Below, piece by piece: positions 60,597-64,000 of a DNA stretch of 64,000 bases. The notes under the pieces are model-generated. The model did no database searches, had not been told where the DNA came from, and saw only the letters and a program-made list of their open reading frames with translations. How positions within the stretch are numbered: the first letter of the stretch is position 1; every line of letters starts with the position of its first letter. Source of the DNA: Roseitalea porphyridii. GTDB lineage: Bacteria; Pseudomonadota; Alphaproteobacteria; Rhizobiales; Rhizobiaceae. The DNA is taken from positions 2,170,001-2,234,000 of the forward strand of contig NZ_CP036532.1 in the NCBI RefSeq assembly GCF_004331955.1. Direction: 5' to 3'. The translations under genes were made by a program, and so were the position numbers.

Positions 60597-61802
60597 ATGT
60601 CGCAGGCCCTCTTCCAGGGGCGGGCAGCGTCCCGCCCGCTTCTTGTCACGCTGGTCATCCTGGCGGCCGTCAGCCCGCTTGCGATCAACATGTTCATGCC
60701 GTCGATGCCGTCGATCGCGGCCGATTTCGGCGTGCCCTACCCGACCGTCCAGCTCGGCCTGTCGCTCTATCTGGGCTTCATGGTGGTGCTGCAGCTCGTC
60801 GCCGGCCCGGTCTCGGACCGGGTCGGCCGTCGACCCGTGCTGATCGTCGGCATGGCGACCTTCGTCGCCGGTTCGCTCCTGTGCGCGGTCGCGCCCACGA
60901 TCGAGACATTTCTCGCCGGCCGGATCATCCAGACCGCGAGCGCAACCGGGCTCGTCCTGTCGCGCACCATCATCCGCGACCTCTATCCGCGCGAGAAGGC
61001 CGCCTCGATGATCGGCTACGTCGTCATGGGCATGGCCGTGGCGCCGATGGTCGCCCCGGCGCTTGGCGGCCTTGCCGACGAGGTGGCGGGCTGGCGCGCC
61101 TCGTTCGTCCTGCAGGCCGGCTTCGGCGCGTTCGCGCTGGTCGCGATCCTGTTCCTGCTGCCGGAAACCAACGCCAGCATGGGCCAGTCCGCCCGCAACC
61201 AGTTCACGGCATGGGGCGCGCTCGGGCGGATGCGGCCCTTCTGGCTGTACGCGCTGACCACCAGCCTGTCCTCGGCCGTCTTCTTCGGCTTCCTCGGCGG
61301 CGGACCGGCCGTATCGAGCGCCTTTCTGGGTCAGTCCCCGTTTGATTACGGCCTCTGGTTTTCGCTGTGCGCGCTCGGCTACCTGATCGGCAACTTCCTG
61401 TCGGGCCGTTTCTCGCAGGTGCGCGGCGTCGAGCGCATGGTCCGCGACGGCGCGCTGATCGCGCTCGTCGGGACAGGCGTTTCGCTGGCGCTGTTCGCCA
61501 TCGGCGCCGACCACCCGGCTTCGCTGTTCGTGCCGCTGAGCCTCATCGGCGTGGGCAACGGTCTGGTCCTGCCGAACGCCACCGCGGCCGTGATCGGCCT
61601 GAAGCCGGAAGCCTCCGGTGCCGCTTCCGGCCTGCTCGGCGCGCTGCAGATCGGCGTCGGCGCGCTCGCCTCGATCATCGGCGCGCTTGCGGCCGGCGTC
61701 GGCGGCTCGCCAATCGGCCTGACGGCGCTTCTGTTCGGGTTCGCCGGCGCGGCCACCTGCGTCGCGCTGATCGCGATCCGCTCGCCGAGCGAGGCTTTCT
61801 GA
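60597..61802 (+). CDS. Bcr/CflA family multidrug efflux MFS transporter
   Basis: A 401-residue carrier of the 12-helix drug:H+ antiporter group. The N-terminal helix AAVSPLAINMFMPSMPSIAA is typical of the Bcr/CflA branch. Motif A is GPVSDRVGRRPVLIVGMATF, and the motif C-like GMAVAPMVAPALGG is in the fifth helix. The family exports bicyclomycin, chloramphenicol, cysteine peptides and other compounds. The true substrate is unknown. It begins at the ATG at 60597 with only a weak Shine-Dalgarno (CGGATCGC). fdhD follows 46 bp downstream on the same strand. Confidence 0.88.
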   Translation: MSQALFQGRAASRPLLVTLVILAAVSPLAINMFMPSMPSIAADFGVPYPTVQLGLSLYLGFMVVLQLVAGPVSDRVGRRPVLIVGMATFVAGSLLCAVAPTIETFLAGRIIQTASATGLVLSRTIIRDLYPREKAASMIGYVVMGMAVAPMVAPALGGLADEVAGWRASFVLQAGFGAFALVAILFLLPETNASMGQSARNQFTAWGALGRMRPFWLYALTTSLSSAVFFGFLGGGPAVSSAFLGQSPFDYGLWFSLCALGYLIGNFLSGRFSQVRGVERMVRDGALIALVGTGVSLALFAIGADHPASLFVPLSLIGVGNGLVLPNATAAVIGLKPEASGAASGLLGALQIGVGALASIIGALAAGVGGSPIGLTALLFGFAGAATCVALIAIRSPSEAF

Positions 61803-61848
61803 CCGTTTTCGCGTTGAGCCGGCTCCTGCGCTCGGGCATGATCGGACG

Positions 61849-62748
61849 ATGAGTGCGCTGACCAAACCAGACGCGGGGACCGGCTATCTGATCGCGCCCG
61901 ATCCGGATGCGCCGGGCCTGTCGACCACGGTGACCGGCCACGACCAGGACGGCAATCCGGTCGAAACGCGCGTGGTCACCGAACGGCCGCTGACGCTCTA
62001 TCTGAACCGCCAGGAGATCGTCACCATGATGACGATCGGCGATCATCCGGACCTTCTGGCCGTGGGCTATCTGGTCAACCAGAACATGCTGCGGGCCGAC
62101 GACGAGATCACCGCGATCGACCATGACGAGGAACTGGACGTGGTCGTCGTGCGCACCGCGCGCGAAACCGACTACGAAACGGTTCTGCAGAAGAAGGTGC
62201 GTACGTCCGGCTGCGCGCAGGGGACCGTCTTCGGCGACGTCATGGACGGGTTCGACCGGATTGCCCTTCCGCAGGACGCGGTGCTGCGCACCTCGTGGCT
62301 GCACGCCCTCACAAGGGCGATCAACCTGACGCCCAGTCTTTACCTGGCGGCCGGCGCCATCCATGGCTGCGTCCTGTGCGAGCGCGACCGGCCGCTCGTC
62401 TATTTCGAGGACGTCGGCCGCCACAACGCCGTCGACAAGGTCGCCGGCTGGATGCGCATGAACGGCGTCGATGGCGGCGACAAGATCTTCTATACGACCG
62501 GCCGGCTGACTTCGGAGATGGTGATCAAGACGGTGATGATGGGCATTCCCGTGCTGGTTTCGCGGTCCGGGTTCACCGCCTGGGGCGTGGACCTCGCGCG
62601 TCAGGCCGGCCTGACCCTGATCGGACGCGCCCGCGGCAAGCGGTTCACCGTGCTTTCGGGCAACGACCGGATCGTCCGGGACATGGACTGGTCGAAGGTC
62701 GCCGACGATGCCCCCGAGCACAGGCGCAAGGGCGCGCGCGATGACTGA
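61849..62748 (+). CDS. fdhD: formate dehydrogenase accessory sulfurtransferase FdhD
   Basis: A 299-residue FdhD, which passes sulfur from IscS/NifS-type desulfurases to the molybdenum cofactor of formate dehydrogenase. Conserved parts are ERPLTLYLNRQEIVTMMTIG, the sulfur loop VRTSGCAQGTVFGD near residue 122, AGAIHGCVLCE and FEDVGRHNAVDKVAGWM. E. coli FdhD uses two loop cysteines (CxxC); here the loop keeps only one. The gene overlaps mobA by 8 bp and starts a cofactor cluster with mobA, mobB and moeA. No formate dehydrogenase gene is in the window. Confidence 0.93.
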   Translation: MSALTKPDAGTGYLIAPDPDAPGLSTTVTGHDQDGNPVETRVVTERPLTLYLNRQEIVTMMTIGDHPDLLAVGYLVNQNMLRADDEITAIDHDEELDVVVVRTARETDYETVLQKKVRTSGCAQGTVFGDVMDGFDRIALPQDAVLRTSWLHALTRAINLTPSLYLAAGAIHGCVLCERDRPLVYFEDVGRHNAVDKVAGWMRMNGVDGGDKIFYTTGRLTSEMVIKTVMMGIPVLVSRSGFTAWGVDLARQAGLTLIGRARGKRFTVLSGNDRIVRDMDWSKVADDAPEHRRKGARDD

Positions 62749-63382
62749 CCTGACCGCTGGCAAGAAGACGATCCTCGGCGTGGTTCTGGCGGGCGGCCAG
62801 TCTCGCCGCATGGGCGGCACCGACAAGGCGCTCGTCCCGCTGGCCGGCCGGCCGCTGATCGCCCATGTCGCCGGGCGCCTGGCGCCACAGGTCGATGCGG
62901 TCGCCATCAACGCCAATGGCGATCCGGCGCGGTTCGAGGAAACCGCCCTGCCCGTCTTCGCCGATACGGTCGCGGGCCATGCCGGCCCGCTCGCCGGCGT
63001 GCTTGCGGCCATGGACCATGCCGCGCGGCATCATCCGTCCGTGACCCACGTCGCCACGGCCGCAACCGACACGCCGTTCTTTCCCGAAGACCTCGTTGCG
63101 CGGCTTTCGGCGGCGGCAACGACCGCCAACACGATCGCCATGGCCACCTCGGACGGCCACCGCCACCCCGTCTTCGCGCTCTGGCCCGTCGCCCTTGCCG
63201 ACGATCTTGGCGACTGGCTTGAGACGTCCGATACGCTCAAGGTGATGGCCTTCGTGCAACGCCATCACCTCGCCGAGGTCGACTTCCCCGTCGGCCGCGA
63301 CGGCACCGATCCGTTCTTCAACATCAACACGCCCGACGATCTGGCCCGCGCCGAAACGTTCATGCGGCAGGGGGCGGCCTGA
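62741..63382 (+). CDS. mobA: molybdenum cofactor guanylyltransferase MobA
   Basis: A 213-residue MobA that joins GMP to molybdopterin to form the guanine dinucleotide cofactor used by formate dehydrogenase and nitrate reductase families. The nucleotide loop is VVLAGGQSRRMGGTDKALVP near residue 14. VATAATDTPFFPEDLVARL contains the Asp that binds magnesium. FFNINTPDDLARAE ends the protein. The ATG overlaps the fdhD stop by 8 bp, and the TGATG junction joins it to mobB. Confidence 0.94.
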   Translation: MTDLTAGKKTILGVVLAGGQSRRMGGTDKALVPLAGRPLIAHVAGRLAPQVDAVAINANGDPARFEETALPVFADTVAGHAGPLAGVLAAMDHAARHHPSVTHVATAATDTPFFPEDLVARLSAAATTANTIAMATSDGHRHPVFALWPVALADDLGDWLETSDTLKVMAFVQRHHLAEVDFPVGRDGTDPFFNINTPDDLARAETFMRQGAA

Positions 63383-63933
63383 TGCGTGCCCTTCCGCCCC
63401 GTTTCGGCATCGTTGGCTGGAAGGACACCGGCAAGACGACGATGACCGCACGGCTCGTTCAGGAACTGGTCCGGCGCGGCTACCGGGTCGCGACGGTCAA
63501 GCGCGCCCACGCCGCCTTCGACATCGACCGGGCCGGCACCGACAGCCATACGCACCGGATGGCGGGCGCCGCCGAGGTGGCGATCGTCTCCCGCAACCGC
63601 TGGGCGCTCATGCACGAGAACGAGAGCGGCGAGGACGAGGCGACCCTGGACGAGATTATCGAGCGCCTGTCGCCCTGCGATGTCGTGCTGGTCGAAGGCT
63701 TCAAGGCCGAACGCCATCCGAAGGTCGAGATGCGCCACGCCGCCAACGCCGCCGCGCCGATGCTGGCCGATGACGATCCGGCGATCGTCGCACTCGTCTT
63801 CGATGAGGTGCCGCCCGAGGCGACCCGCTTCGGTCGCCCCGTGTTCCAGCGCGATCAGGTCGGTGCGATCGCGCAACTGGTCGAGGAAGCGTGCGAACTT
63901 GCCGGACACGCCAGGCGGACAGCGACGCGATGA
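63382..63933 (+). CDS. mobB: molybdopterin-guanine dinucleotide biosynthesis protein MobB
   Basis: A 183-residue GTP-binding adaptor for MobA. The Walker A motif is GIVGWKDTGKTTMTARL at the N-terminus. RVATVKRAHAAFDIDRAGTD and DVVLVEGFKAERHPKVEM are typical of MobB. It is not essential for cofactor formation in E. coli but improves it. Start and stop codons overlap with mobA (TGATG) and moeA (ATGA). The C-terminus is slightly longer than the E. coli protein and positively charged. Confidence 0.93.
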   Translation: MRALPPRFGIVGWKDTGKTTMTARLVQELVRRGYRVATVKRAHAAFDIDRAGTDSHTHRMAGAAEVAIVSRNRWALMHENESGEDEATLDEIIERLSPCDVVLVEGFKAERHPKVEMRHAANAAAPMLADDDPAIVALVFDEVPPEATRFGRPVFQRDQVGAIAQLVEEACELAGHARRTATR

Positions 63934-64000
63934 GCACGGCACGCAAGCTGATCGACGATTGCTTCGTCCATGACAGCGGGCGCATGCGCCATGACGACGT
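63930..64000 (+). CDS. moeA: molybdopterin molybdenumtransferase MoeA (5' end, cut by window)
   Basis: Only 23 complete codons are in the window. The product begins MSTARKLIDDCFVHDSGRMR, which matches the N-terminus of rhizobial MoeA proteins (a LIDDCF...D...RH pattern). MoeA inserts molybdenum into molybdopterin. The ATG overlaps the mobB stop (ATGA), in keeping with the cluster. The rest lies beyond position 64000, so domains cannot be checked. Confidence 0.7.
   Translation, partial: MSTARKLIDDCFVHDSGRMRHDD

Noticed and set aside
1-64000. CRISPR array, rRNA, insertion sequence or prophage.
   Set aside because: No regular spaced repeats, rRNA sequence, transposase, integrase or phage structural motif was seen anywhere in the window.

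Overview
The window is about 65% G+C chromosomal DNA with dense, often overlapping genes. It looks like core genome of a Hyphomicrobiales (Rhizobiales-type) alphaproteobacterium. Signs of this are a DksA with a single finger cysteine, a DUF2865 protein, a class II DAHP synthase, a YcjX/DUF697 pair, a huge membrane-anchored coiled-coil protein resembling the growth-pole-ring protein GPR/RgsE, and a consensus CtrA box (TTAA-N7-TTAAC). No rRNA, transposase, phage gene or CRISPR array was seen. The family calls rest on motifs and gene order read by eye, not on database searches.

Layout. 0-5.5 kb: FliO-like protein, dksA, a SixA-type phosphatase, the YcjX/DUF697 pair and a small periplasmic protein. 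5.5-8.1 kb (minus): HPt protein, 2Fe-2S ferredoxin, then folP-folB-folK. 8.4-13.0 kb: the 1,526-residue GPR-like protein, divergent from the HPt gene. 13.1-17.5 kb (minus): an Mla-type lipid ABC transporter (mlaE, mlaF, mlaD, auxiliary lipoprotein). 17.6-21.9 kb: DgcA-type racemase, an SDR with an altered active site, maeB. 22-28.8 kb: DUF2865, gltX, an MFS carrier, a VIT/CCC1 transporter, an SH3 protein and nadE. 29-35.8 kb: a Crp/Fnr regulator, then a minus-strand run (rpiA, DUF2059, gor, gamma-glutamylcyclotransferase-like, class II DAHP synthase, GFA-type protein), with gph divergent from rpiA, followed by tRNA-Val(CAC).

36.1-38.8 kb is the most unusual part. A SagB/ThcOx-type flavin dehydrogenase lies behind a 25-codon peptide gene and a GC hairpin. 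The peptide promoter carries a perfect CtrA box and a 20-bp palindrome. An XRE-type regulator follows, flanked by a 16-bp direct repeat and a perfect 13-bp-stem hairpin. No YcaO or radical-SAM partner is present. This is the best candidate for an undescribed peptide-modification system.

38.8-52.3 kb holds a GGDEL/EAL protein and a probable sugar or polyol uptake and catabolic locus: LacI regulator, two TIM-barrel isomerases/epimerases, a Gfo/Idh/MocA dehydrogenase, a binding protein, two permeases, a small membrane protein, two ATPases and a DhaK-DhaL kinase. A near-palindromic site shared by the lacI and binding-protein promoters is the likely operator. 52.4-64 kb contains class I fumarase, a PPOX flavoprotein, DUF971, moaA, a FAD amine oxidase-like enzyme, two tandem DMT exporters with a LysR regulator, a 48-residue protein, a Bcr/CflA carrier, and fdhD-mobA-mobB-moeA. 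moeA is cut by the window end.
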